NCBI GenBank assembly: GCA_902651635.1
Contig: CACRSC010000011.1
Location: 88,956-143,843, forward strand
Length of the DNA: 54,888 bases
Origin: Mastigamoeba balamuthi
Lineage: Eukaryota; Evosea; Mastigamoebida; Mastigamoebidae
Direction of reading: 5' to 3'
The notes under the pieces: model-generated
Told to the model about the DNA's origin: nothing
The model's database searches: none
What the model saw: only the letters and a program-made list of their open reading frames with translations
Position numbers and translations under genes: made by a program
In this document: one piece after another, positions 42,772-51,690 of the stretch
Layout of the letters: each line of letters opens with the position of its first letter
How positions within the stretch are numbered: position 1 is the first letter of the stretch

Positions 42772-43929
42772 TCACTTTTGTACCTTCTCGTCTCCCCAGT
42801 GGTCGTTCGGGCGCACTTGGCGAAGCCACACCGCATCTGTGCTTGCGACCTCGCGCAACACCTTGCAGACCTGCGCTGTGTGGTGAAACACGGACGTCGC
42901 CGACGCTGGTACCACACCGAGGAAACGCATCCCAGAGACGGGACGTCCAAGTGGGACAGCACAAGTTGCCAAACATCGCGGGGAAGAAGCTCCAGCGGGC
43001 TGACTCCTGCCGTCACACAGGCCCCATCGCGGTCGCAGCCCGTGCAGCTCTCGCGCTGTCGGCTCTCTATCGGCCGCGTTGGGCTGGCAGCGTTCGGCCT
43101 GCCGCCGCTTGCCACCGATGCCGCAGAGGCAGAACCTCGGTGCGGCACCAGGCGGTCGAGCAGTGCTGCCAGCAGCCCTCCTCTCTGCTGAACGGCAGGG
43201 AAGGCAGAGCGATCCTCCGTGCTGCCTCCGAGAACGACACGTAGGCAGAGGGCAAAGGCGCACCGGACGCCCTCGCCAGTGCGCGAGCTCGTCTCGACGT
43301 ACGCGTCGAACCCGTACCTGCGGGCCAGCGCGAGGCCCTCGACCCTCGATGTCTGCGGACCCTGTCCCTCGGGCGCGCCCCTGAGGTCTGCCTTGGTCAG
43401 GGCGAGCACCTTGGCCGCGAACGGGCACCAGTACGCGACCTCGCGGACCCACTGGCAGCCCGTCAGACCCTCGGCGAGCCTCAACGGGTCTCACCTTGCT
43501 GCAGGCCGCGGAGCGCTGCAGCGGAGTGAGGTCGGCGCTGATGCAGAGCATGAAGACGTCGGTCTGCGCGTAGCCCAGAGGCCTGAGGCGATCGTACTCG
43601 GCTGCCCCGCACGTGTCTGTGGGGCGACCACCGGGAGAGGCTACTGAGAACGAACGGCAAGCGGTGACGTCGCACCCCATAGCCCAACGCGGTGTTCGCG
43701 ACCCTCGTGCGCCAGGCGAATCTCGCACACGTCCTGTGTTTGCGGTGCGAGATGCGCTGGTTATTCGCTCAAGTGCGGGCGGTGGTCCGTTCAGTGAACG
43801 CGCCATGGACGTTGGCATGAACTCGGGATCTGCTGGGGTCCCCCACACTTGGCGGAACAGCAAGTGGGTCTTTCCAGCGCCCCTGTCGCCGATGACGACG
43901 AGCTTGACGACACAGGCGGAATTCGCCAT
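42772..43929 (-). CDS. Rho-family GTPase fused to a C-terminal F-box, GTPase-defective by sequence
   Basis: Exons 43929-43804, 43733-43676, 43616-43495, 43451-42918 and 42870-42772 give 312 aa. The Rho part keeps 'FMPTSMD' (switch I, Thr40), 'VGLWDTCGAAEYDRLRPLGY', 'QTDVFMLCIS', 'SKWVREVAYWCP', 'LTKADL' (G4) and 'ETSSRTGEG' (G5). Switch I to 'GLWD' aligns with Rac/Rho without gaps. However the P-loop is 'GDRGAGKT', with Arg16 at the Gly12 position, and 'TCGAAE' has Ala66 at the Gln61 position. Residues 258-312 are an F-box: 'LPRDVWQLVLSHLDVPSLGC', 'VSSVCKVLREVASTDAVWLR'. There is no CAAX box. Intron 1 has a GC donor (GCGCGT); introns are 70, 59, 43 and 47 nt. Likely permanently GTP-bound or nucleotide-insensitive, and possibly an SCF adaptor (inference). 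Confidence 0.85.
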   Translation of the reverse strand: MANSACVVKLVVIGDRGAGKTHLLFRQVWGTPADPEFMPTSMARSLNGPPPALERITSASRTANTGRVRDSPGARGSRTPRWAMGCDVTACRSFSVASPGGRPTDTCGAAEYDRLRPLGYAQTDVFMLCISADLTPLQRSAACSKVRPVEARRGSDGLPVGPRGRVLVPVRGQGARPDQGRPQGRARGTGSADIEGRGPRAGPQVRVRRVRRDELAHWRGRPVRLCPLPTCRSRRQHGGSLCLPCRSAERRAAGSTARPPGAAPRFCLCGIGGKRRQAERCQPNAADREPTARELHGLRPRWGLCDGRSQPAGASSPRCLATCAVPLGRPVSGMRFLGVVPASATSVFHHTAQVCKVLREVASTDAVWLRQVRPNDHWGDEKVQK

Positions 43930-44171
43930 CCAAGATCACGTGGAACAGCGCGATATGTGAATCAAGATTCTTCCTCAGATTTCTCCGGCGTTCTCTCCTC
44001 AATATGGCTGACCCAGTCGCGCCCCAGCTGCTCTGCTGAGCCGCGCCCTCGGCCACGCCCGGGAATATAGCCTCCTCCAGTTCGCCTTCTGGGCGGCCAC
44101 CGCGATATCGGGAGATATTCCCAGGATATTATTATCCTTCTGGGGCGTTTGCTTCGGCTCTGGTGGGGACG
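43930..44171. promoter_or_regulatory. Divergent promoter, Rho/F-box and AP-4 mu
   Basis: 242 nt between divergent starts. GATATCGGGAGATATTCCCA with GGATATTATTATCC (44104-44137) lies 35-70 nt before the AP-4 mu ATG. GATTCTTCCTCAGATTTCTC (43964-43983) lies ~40 nt before the Rho/F-box ATG. Confidence 0.4.
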
Positions 44172-46037
44172 ATGTTCGCGCAGTTCTTCGTGCTGAACCT
44201 ACGCGGCGAGGCTATCATCTTCCGAGACTGTCCGGCCGCTCCCCCCTGCGCCCCACCCCTCCACCCGCGAGCCCTCGCCCCAGGACTCCCTGCTGACCAG
44301 CTGCTGGTTCGCTTTTGTTTCGCTTTTCCTGTTGCCTCTTCGCCTCTCTCTCCTCTCTCTCCTCTCTCCTCTCTCCTCTCCCTCTGCCCCCCTCCTGTCC
44401 ACAACCACATCGCACGCGCAGACCGCGGCACCGCGAGCAAGCGCACCACAGAGGTGTTCTTCAAGGAGGTGATCGCCAAGAAGCCAGCGCCCCCGCCCTG
44501 CTTTGTGCGTCGGCCCCCGCCCACACTCGCCTGACGGGCCACTCGCTGCCGCTGCTGCTCAGCTCTCGGGCACTCACACGCCCCGCCTCGCCCCCCCTGG
44601 CGCCTGGGCAGTGCGTGGAGGGCGTGAGCTACCTGTACCTGAAGCAGCAGGCGCTGTACTTTGTGCTGACGACGTACGCCAACGCGCAGCCCTCGTACGG
44701 CCTCGAGCTGCTCGCCCAGTCCGCCCAGCTCTTCCGCGACCACTGCGGCATCCTCAGCGAGGGCACGCCATGCCACGTCGACGCGTGGCGCACGCAGACT
44801 GCTCACTGCCCCCCTCGACCTGTGCAGAGGCGCTGCGGCACAACTTCACGCTGGTCTACGAGATACTGGACGAGATGGTCGACTTCGGGTACCCGCAGGC
44901 GACGAGCACCGAGCAGCTCAAGGGGTTCGTCCTGACGGCCCCCGTGCTCGTCGAGGGCACGTCCTCGATGCCGCTGCAGTCGCTCGAGAGCCGCGTGGCG
45001 CAGGCCGTCGAGCGCATCGTCGCGCCGTCGCCGTCGGTGACGTCTGTGCGCAGCGCCCAGCGGCCCATCGCTGCGCCCGCGCCCTCGGGCTCGGCGAGCG
45101 AGGACGTCATCTCGGCCGTCACGGGCACCCGCCGCCCCGAGCTCTTTGTCGACCTCACCGAGCGCCTCAACGTCATCCTCGGCCCCTCTGGCCAGGTCCC
45201 CAGATTCAATTGAATTCCCCTCTGTTTCAATTTGCGCGGGGGTTTCAATTGAATTCCCTTCTGTTTCAATTGCGCGGGGGTGTGTTCTTTTGCCTGCGCG
45301 CGGGGCCAGGAAACTCGCGGGGGAGCTAACAGCGGGGACGCGCGCAGACGATCACGGCAGAGGCCACGGGGAGCGTGATGCTCAAGAACTTCCTGGGGGC
45401 GTCGCCCGAGGTCGCGGTGTCGCTGACGGACGACGTGCCGCTGTCGCCGAGCGAGTGCAACTTCCACGGCAGCGCCGCGGGCGGCGACACGTTCGCGAGC
45501 GACCGCACGCTGCGCGTGTACCCGCCCGAGGGCGAGCTCTGCCTGATGAACTACCGCATCGCCAGCGGCGTCTCGCTGCCGTTCCGCGTGTTCCCGTTTG
45601 TCGACGAGGTCTCGCCGACAAAGGTCGACGTGACGGTGAAGATCAGCCTCGAGGTGCCGCAGAACAAGCACGCGGGCGACGTGGCGCTGAGGTTCAACGT
45701 GCCACGGGGCACGGCCAGTGCCTTCTGCACGGCCGACTGCGGCAACGCCGAGTACGACAGCGCCAACGGCGTCGTCGTCTGGACGAACAAGCGCATGCGC
45801 GGGGGCGCCGAGTGCGCGATACGCGCCAAGCTGACGCTCGACAAGCCCTGTGCCAACCCGCGCAAGGAGATCGGGGCCATCACGCTCGACTTTGTGATCC
45901 CCATGTGGACGCCCACGAGGCTCGGCATCAGGTCGCTCAAGGTCGAGGGCTGGGGCGGCAGCAAGCAGTCGCAGAACCCCGCGCGCTGGATCCGCACGCT
46001 GACCGTCTCCAAGTCGTACACGCGCCGCATCGCCTGA
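44172..46037 (+). CDS. AP4M1: AP-4 complex subunit mu
   Basis: Medium subunit of adaptor complex AP-4, which sorts cargo at the trans-Golgi network. Exons 44172-44229, 44422-44504, 44612-44762, 44828-45195 and 45348-46037 give 449 aa (human AP4M1 453). The longin-like N-terminus starts 'MFAQFFVLNLRGEAIIFRDY' and runs to 'NFTLVYEILDEMVDFGYPQA'. The mu-homology domain starts at 'TITAEATGSVMLKNFL' and ends 'ARWIRTLTVSKSY', the AP-4-type C-terminus. The choice of AP-4 over AP-1/2/3 rests on the N-terminal block, the 'EGELCLMNYRI' segment and the C-terminus. Intron 3 (65 nt) needs a GC donor (GCACGC at 44763) to align exactly with human AP4M1; a GT alternative adds four residues. Confidence 0.88.
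45204..45281 (+). repeat. Two-copy tandem repeat in AP-4 mu intron 4
   Basis: Two consecutive units of about 37-38 nt, each with TTCAATTGAATTCCC, CTGTTTCAATT and GCGCGGGGG, lie just after the donor at 45196. Each unit includes the palindrome TTCAATTGAA. Confidence 0.8.
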
Positions 46038-46533
46038 GCTGAGCGCAGCCCCCTTGCCATGAGGACTGTGCCCCCCTCCCCCCGCGCAATGCAAGTAAAC
46101 CACCGCAATGTTACTTAGTGCAAATCATGGCAGGGCAGACCCCGATGCAGAGAGGCGTATTTGCGGCCTAACTGCTCGCTGGCCACTCTCTACCCAAGAT
46201 CACAGATTAGCAGTTGTTCTTTGTCCTAGTCAGTGCGAGTTCGTCGTGAGTGCACTGCGGAGGGTCACAGAAAGAGCGGCTCGGCAATTCAACATAACTC
46301 ATTCTCCTCAAGACGACAAAATGCAAAAACAACTCGGAAAAGAACAAGCGTGCAAGTGTTGCCTGCTTGCCTGTAAGAGATGTTGCTGCCCACTGGCCCC
46401 CGTGCGCCATTCGAGGTGGCTGGACCTTCACGCGCTGCGAGCAAATGAAGTTGCGGGGGAATTCTGTGTTGCTTTCGGATGAGCGGCAGAGGGCAAAGTC
46501 GAATAAGAGGGCGGGGAGGGATGCCTGTCGCGC
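46038..46533. other. Spacer between convergent AP-4 mu and TMED2 genes
   Basis: No gene is seen in 496 nt. It is AT-richer than the flanking exons. Confidence 0.5.
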
Positions 46534-47466
46534 TTAGACGGCCCTCTTGGACTCGAAGATGCGGCGGATGAAGATGACCTGCCAGCTGGCCAGCAGCACA
46601 ATGAGCAGCGCCTCGAACATGAACCAGTAGAGAACCCTCGAGTTGGTGCTGTCGTTGACTGCGCACCGCGTAGGACGTCAGTCGCATGCGGCAGAAAAAC
46701 GGGCTGGCAAGAGTATACGCAACTGCTCTTGTGGGCAACGTCACGCATGTACATGTACTCCTGCGAGCACGCGGAGGGAGAAGAGAGGTCGAGTTAGCAA
46801 CGCAATTCCATTCCGCCGGAGCGCAGTACCTGGTCGTGCTTGATGTCCTGCACACCCTGAGAAAGGCTGTAAACCGACTGCTCGAGCGGGTTCATGTCGT
46901 CTATCGTCGGTTTATTGCGCAACACAGGAGCAACAAAACGTCAGAAAGACGACAGAGCGAAGCGACAGGCTCGGAGAGAGGGCGCGCACCGCGCAGCGCG
47001 AACTCGGTGACGTGGGCCTCGTCGCCGACATCGATGCTGATGGAGATGGTCTTGTGCGTCACGGAGCTCATCTGGTTGTTCCAGCAGAAGCGGTAGATGC
47101 CCGCCTGCTCTGCGCGGAAGTCGTACCTGCCCTCGCTCTCCCTCGCCCCCGAGACCACCACCCCGCCGCTCGGGTTGGTCACCTGCGCCCCGCGCAATAA
47201 TAACGCGATCAATATCCAGATTCCCCAGTCGCCCCGCGTCTGCTGCCGCAAACACAGGCCCCCACCGCGTCTGACCCCGCGGGACGTGCCTCGAAGTCGA
47301 TGTCGAGGTGGCCGCCGCTGAGGACCTGGTACATGACCATGACGCCCTCGTCCTTGGGGACGTCCTCCTTGAAGCACTCGACGCCGTGGGGCTCCACGGT
47401 CACCACGAACGCGCGGCCGAGCGCGGCGGCGCAGGCCAGGGCCAGGATAACGGCGGTGGGTCTCAT
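46534..47466 (-). CDS. p24/EMP24 (TMED2-type) cargo receptor
   Basis: Type I membrane protein of COPI/COPII vesicles cycling between ER and Golgi. Exons 47466-47290, 47182-46990, 46900-46830, 46760-46724 and 46658-46534 give 200 aa, the usual family size. A signal peptide ('MRPTAVILALACAAALGRAF') leads to the GOLD domain ('VEPHGVECF', 'GGHLDIDFEVTNPSG', 'ARESEGRYDFRAEQAGIYRF'). The GOLD domain is followed by a coiled coil ('MNPLEQSVYSLSQGVQDIKH'), 'INDSTNSR', one transmembrane helix and the tail 'RRIFESKRAV'. The 'EYM.MR' segment, 'NSRV' and tail resemble the beta (EMP24/TMED2) subfamily. Intron 1 has a GC donor (GCACGT) that restores the 'DFE|VTNP' junction exactly. Exon 4 is only 37 nt. Confidence 0.9.
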
Positions 47467-48036
47467 CTGCGTGCGCGCGGGCGTTGTAGACGCTCCTCGG
47501 TAGATTTCACGAGGTCTTTTGCTGGCCTGGCGTGTATACAAGAGGGGGGCCACACGTGTCGCGCGATCTTTGCGAGATATCCATAAATATCTGGAGTGAT
47601 ATCGGCGACTGTGCTGACCTCCCCACCACGAAACAGGGCGCACAAGGCAACACTACCCATTGCGTTTATTGGTGGTGGTCGACTCCCGTGGCGGCCCCCG
47701 GCCGTGGGTTGAGGAGACGAATGCGGGTGACCCATAGTGCGCGTTTTGCATTTCAGCGGGTCTGCGTTTTTCAGCGTGGTGCCGGCGACATATGAGCAGA
47801 GATGTTTCACTATGAGGATCTTTATTGCCTCTCCAACACCAGCCACACAGCTGGAGGAGTGAAGAATGTATAACCCACTGAGTTGAAACAACCTTATTGC
47901 CTGCTGGGCTGCAGCTGTCGTCGGGTCTGTTGTTGTTTGTTGTGTTTGACGGGTTGATTCGCGCAGTCAAGATTTTCTCACCCCGAATCAATCACACCAA
48001 TTTCAAACAGTGCTGCGCAAACGCCTCTCTGCGCTG
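47467..48036. promoter_or_regulatory. Divergent intergenic region, TMED2 and NTAQ1
   Basis: 570 nt with no gene. GCGAGATATCCATAAATATC through TGATATCGGCG (47572-47606) lies 107-140 nt before the TMED2 ATG. AAGATTTTCTCACC (47970-47983) lies ~55 nt before the NTAQ1 ATG. Confidence 0.4.
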
Positions 48037-48731
48037 ATGCCAGGCAAGCCCACCGGGTCCAGCGTGTCGCGCAGGGCGGGCCAGTACGCGGACCTCTACG
48101 CGTACTGCTACTGCGAGGAGAACGTGCACGGCCTCGCCCAGCGCCTGGCGTCGACGGGCGTCGCCCCCCTGTCGGCCCTGCACGCCCTCTTCGTCTCCAA
48201 CGACCACCGCACGGTCCCCGTCTTCTCCTCCAGCGGCCTGGCCCACGTCTGGGTGCCACCCCGCCCACCCTCGCACCGACCGAGGGACTGCTGCTGACGG
48301 CAGCGCTGGCGCAGGACTACCACGTGGTGCTCGTGCAGCGGTGGCCCGAGGGCTCCGAGGCGGTCGTCTGGGACTTTGACGCTGACGCTCAGGTGCCGTT
48401 CCCCTGCCCGCTGGGGCGCTTCGCCGCGGTCTGCCTGGCGCACGGCGAGGACCTGCCGGCGTCGTACAGGCGCAGGTACCGCGCGGTGCCCGCGGGCGTG
48501 TACGTGGCGACGCTCAGCAGCGACAGGTCGCACATGAGGGCGCCTGACGGGTCGTGGCTGCAGCCGCCGCCGCAGAGGCCCGCCCTGCGGCCAGAGGGGC
48601 AGCCCCCGACGAACCTCTTCTCGTTCGTCGACATGCGCCACAGCTTCCACGGCACCGTCCTCGACGGCGAGGCCGCCCTGCTCAGGTTCTTCCGCGGCCC
48701 GTCGTCTGGCGCCAGCAGCCCCGCGTCCTGA
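48037..48731 (+). CDS. NTAQ1: Protein N-terminal glutamine amidohydrolase NTAQ1 (WDYHV1)
   Basis: Converts N-terminal Gln of proteins to Glu, a step of the Arg/N-degron pathway before arginylation. Exons 48037-48252 and 48315-48731 give 210 aa (human 205). The 62-nt intron lies exactly inside the diagnostic 'VW|DYHVVL' motif. The catalytic triad is visible: Cys26 in 'CYCEEN', His75 in 'DYHVVL' and Asp in 'VVWDFDADAQVPFPC'. Other family blocks are 'ALFVSNDHRTVPV', 'RRYRAVPAGVYVATLSSDRS' and 'NLFSFVDMRHSFHGTV'. A GTG-initiated extension upstream is disregarded; the ATG at 48037 gives the family length. Confidence 0.93.
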
Positions 48732-49059
48732 TCGCCCCCACGCCGCTCCCGAGGCTCGGAGAGACTGGCGGAGGGTGCTGTGCTACGCTACATGGCTTTT
48801 TTGTATTGCATGCTGCGTTGCTGCTCTGGTTTGAGTTGGCTTCTGCGCTGGGGTCGAGGAAGGCCGGCTTATGGCAGACAGGCACCAGGAGCTGTCTGCG
48901 CACGCCCAGGCAAGAGACTGCTGTGCTATGTAGCTTTTGTATTGCATGCTTTGGTGCTACGCTGTGATATGGGGATGGGGACAACACTTGCAGGCAAAGC
49001 TGGCGTGCCGAGTGGGCGCTTCAGCACACGCGCCTACGCAGTGGCGGGAGGAGGGCTGC
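48732..49059. other. Spacer between convergent NTAQ1 and C69 dipeptidase genes
   Basis: No gene, but two imperfect direct repeats (about 48778-48828 and 48919-48960), each with TGCTATGTAGCTTTTGTATT-like sequence (copy 1 reads GCTACATGGCTTTTTTGTAT) and TTGCATGCT. Confidence 0.5.
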
Positions 49060-51141
49060 CTAGTTGAGCTCGAGGTAGTGGTCGCCCGTGTCTTCCACGA
49101 CGCGGTCGTACCACTTCTGCGGGTACCCCGGCTGATCCAGCTTCGGGAAGGGCTGCCCGGGGTTGGGGTGCTTGACGACGCCGTCGACGTACTTGGTGAA
49201 GAGGTACTTGAAGAACTCGAGCCACTCGGCGACGAGCTTGTTGCCCGTGCGCACCGAGTAGTTGGTCACGAACCTGACAGCCGACTGGGGCGAGCAGGCG
49301 TAGTGCTTGGCGGCCTGCGCGTCGATGTCGGCGACCTCCCGGAAGTACCTGCCCTCGATCTCGTTGATCTTGGCGAGGACCTCGGGGTAGATGACGTTCC
49401 AGCGCGTGTAGGCGAAGTTGGAGACGAGGTTGAACGCCCAGAACGCCGAGTCGAACTTGAGGTCCAGCAGGCCGCCGTAGCCGACCCTGTACGACCTGGG
49501 GATGCGCGTCGACGAGGCGTACATGGGGAAGTAGACCGTGCACGCCGTGTCGTCGACGGAGAACCAGTTGATGGCCCCGTACTGCCGCGGCATCCACGAG
49601 CGCAGCTGCGCCACGAACCCCCAGCCCGTCTTCTGCGTCGCGATGGTCCGCTCGTTCAGGTACTTGCGGCCGTGGACAGTGTACGCCATCGGGAACCACC
49701 TGTACGGCGACCCGAACGGCCCCGCGCCGAGGTCGTTGCGCGGGTCGAGCGGCGTGTCCTCGTAGTGGTCGCGCATCATCATCATCGTGTCGTTGACCGT
49801 CAGCGGGTGCAGGGGCTTGACATACAGCGGCATGCGGTGCGTCAGGTTCCTCCCCAGAGCGTAGTCGGCGTAGCGGTCCATGGCCGCGGCCCCGGCCGCG
49901 TGGCGGAACACCGACCACACGCGGGCCTCGGCCGCGCGCGCGTCCTCGAAGGCGACCGGGTTGTAGACGTCGCTGAAGCTGAAGTCCTCGTCCCTGGCCG
50001 AGGCGGGGTAGAACCCGTGCTTCTTGGCGAACGAGACCACGTCGGGGGCGAAGAGGCAGTTGTCGGGGTCGTCGCGGCGGAACGTCGTGATGCGCGCCTG
50101 GTTGGCGTGCGCGCTGATGTAGCCGTCGGGGATGCGCTGGGCCACCCAGACGGCGCCCTTCTCGAAGTTGCCCTTGCCGATGAGGTCCATGAACCAGACC
50201 TCGTGGGGGTCGGCGATGCTGAACGACTCGCCCCCGGACTCGTAGCCGTACCGGGCGACGAGGTCCGCCATGACCCTGATGGCCTCGCGGGCGTTCGTGG
50301 AGCGCTGGAGAGCCGTCCAGAGGAGCGTCCCGTAGTCCATCAGCGAGTTGTTCTGGTGCTGCAGCACTTCGAGGCCGCCCCACGTGGACTCGCCGATCAC
50401 GAGCTGGTACTCGTTCACGTTGCCCTTAGAGCCGCTTGTCAGCTACAGAGGAAAAAAGAAGGGTAGAATATCCCAAAGGCCGTTGGGGTCAGGGGACTGC
50501 GGAGGGCAGGCAGCGCACGACGACGTTGTAGGTCTCGGCGATCTGGGGGATCTTGCCGAGGTACTCGCCCGAGTCCCAGTCGACGCAGTCGAGCGTGGCG
50601 TTGGCGGGCCAGTGCGCGTGGGGCCAGTGGTAGAGCTCTCCGTACAGAATGTGCGAGTCGGAGTTGTACCTGCATGCACGACCCGACACAGAGCTCGTGT
50701 CAGACACGCGGTGTGCATAGGGGACAGGGGGCTGGAGCGGTGCCCACACCACGCGTGCGTGGCAGGTTTGCCGGGAAAAACCGGGTGGGTTCTGGGTCTA
50801 CCGGCAACGCCCACACCCACCATCCTACAAAAGAGAAACCCTCCAAACTTCACAAAAAACCCTTTTGTTGGAGTGCGGGAATGAGACCGGTTGTTCGCTC
50901 GGAACAACGACACGAAGATGGTGATCGCCCCCAGTTGTGTTACACACGGACTGGGTCACGGGGGAACATGCCACAACCACAGTAACGGTGCATTGCCCTA
51001 AACCGAAGGGACCGAAGGGTGTGGGCAGTGGACGCACGAGACCATGGAAGAGTGGTCAGCGCTGGCTCCAGGAGTGATGAGGATGTCGGTGCACGCGAGG
51101 GCCGCTGCTGCAAGCAGCACCAGGACGGCGAGGGTGTGCAT
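49060..51141 (-). CDS. Secreted dipeptidase, peptidase family C69
   Basis: Exons 51141-51038, 50669-50519 and 50424-49060 give 539 aa. A signal peptide ('MHTLAVLVLLAAAALA') ends immediately before Cys17 in 'ACTDILITPGASAD'. In this N-terminal-nucleophile family that Cys becomes the catalytic N-terminus after cleavage. Family blocks follow: 'ILYGELYHWPHAHWP', 'DWDSGEYLGKIPQI', 'GNVNEYQLVIGESTWGG', 'IADPHEVWFMDLIGKG', 'VAQRIPDGYISAHANQARI'. The C-terminal part has many aromatic residues, and an 'NLT' glycosylation site is visible. Introns are 368 and 94 nt. Probably a lysosomal or secreted digestive peptidase, parallel to the M14 enzyme at 26.3-28.0 kb. Confidence 0.88.
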
Positions 51142-51459
51142 GGCTCGGTTGGCTGCACGAGGGTGCCTTAGAAATGTGCCAGCTGAGATATCTCTCCTGC
51201 TGCGGGGCGATGACCAGCTCATCAAAAACGTTGTTGAGAAAAGATGTCGTACATTTCCCAGTCGCTTCCCTGAACGATATCCCAAAGACGGCCAAACGCG
51301 GAACCCCGTTCGGCGTAGTGCGACGGACCAGCCAGCCTCCAGATCTGTACTGAGCCGATCTGGCCGGAGAGGTGGCATTACCAGCCGCCTGCGTACTGCC
51401 ACAGAGGTGGCTTCATCGGCCGTACAAGAGTGATCTTGTAGGAACAACTTTTGTAGTGT
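51142..51459. promoter_or_regulatory. Upstream region of the C69 gene and tRNA-Ala
   Basis: No coding gene. GAGATATCTCTCC (51185-51197), with the palindrome GAGATATCTC, lies about 45 nt before the C69 start codon. Confidence 0.45.
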
Positions 51460-51532
51460 GGGGGTTTAGCTCATTTGGTAGAGCGCACCGTTCGCATCGG
51501 TGAGGCGCGGGGATCGAAACCCTGAACCTCCA
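51460..51532 (+). tRNA. tRNA-Ala, anticodon CGC
   Basis: 73 nt, no intron. The acceptor stem GGGGGTT/AACCTCC has the G3:U70 wobble pair that specifies alanine. The D arm (AGCTC..GAGC), anticodon stem CACCG/CGGTG with loop TTCGCAT (anticodon CGC) and T arm CGGGG-ATCGAAA-CCCTG all pair. The discriminator base is A, CCA is not encoded, and a TTTT Pol III stop follows at 51535. Confidence 0.93.
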
Positions 51533-51690
51533 AGTTTTCTGCTATTTTTCTGATACTGATTGATTTATCTGTGCACGAGTATGGTAAAGTGCAGTCCTGT
51601 GTTGAATACTGCAACTGAGGGATAACAAACCAAAAACCGCTTGTTATACTGTCCTAGTGTGTTGAAGTGTGTTGAGCGCTGACTGCGGAC

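Noticed and set aside
49060-50418. First thought to be a phospholipase B-like protein because of the NTN-type fold and amoebozoan context
   Set aside because: Exons 1 and 2 supply 'ACTDILI' and 'YGELYHWPHAHW', and exon 3 has 'VAQRIPDGYISAHANQARI'; these are family C69 dipeptidase signatures.
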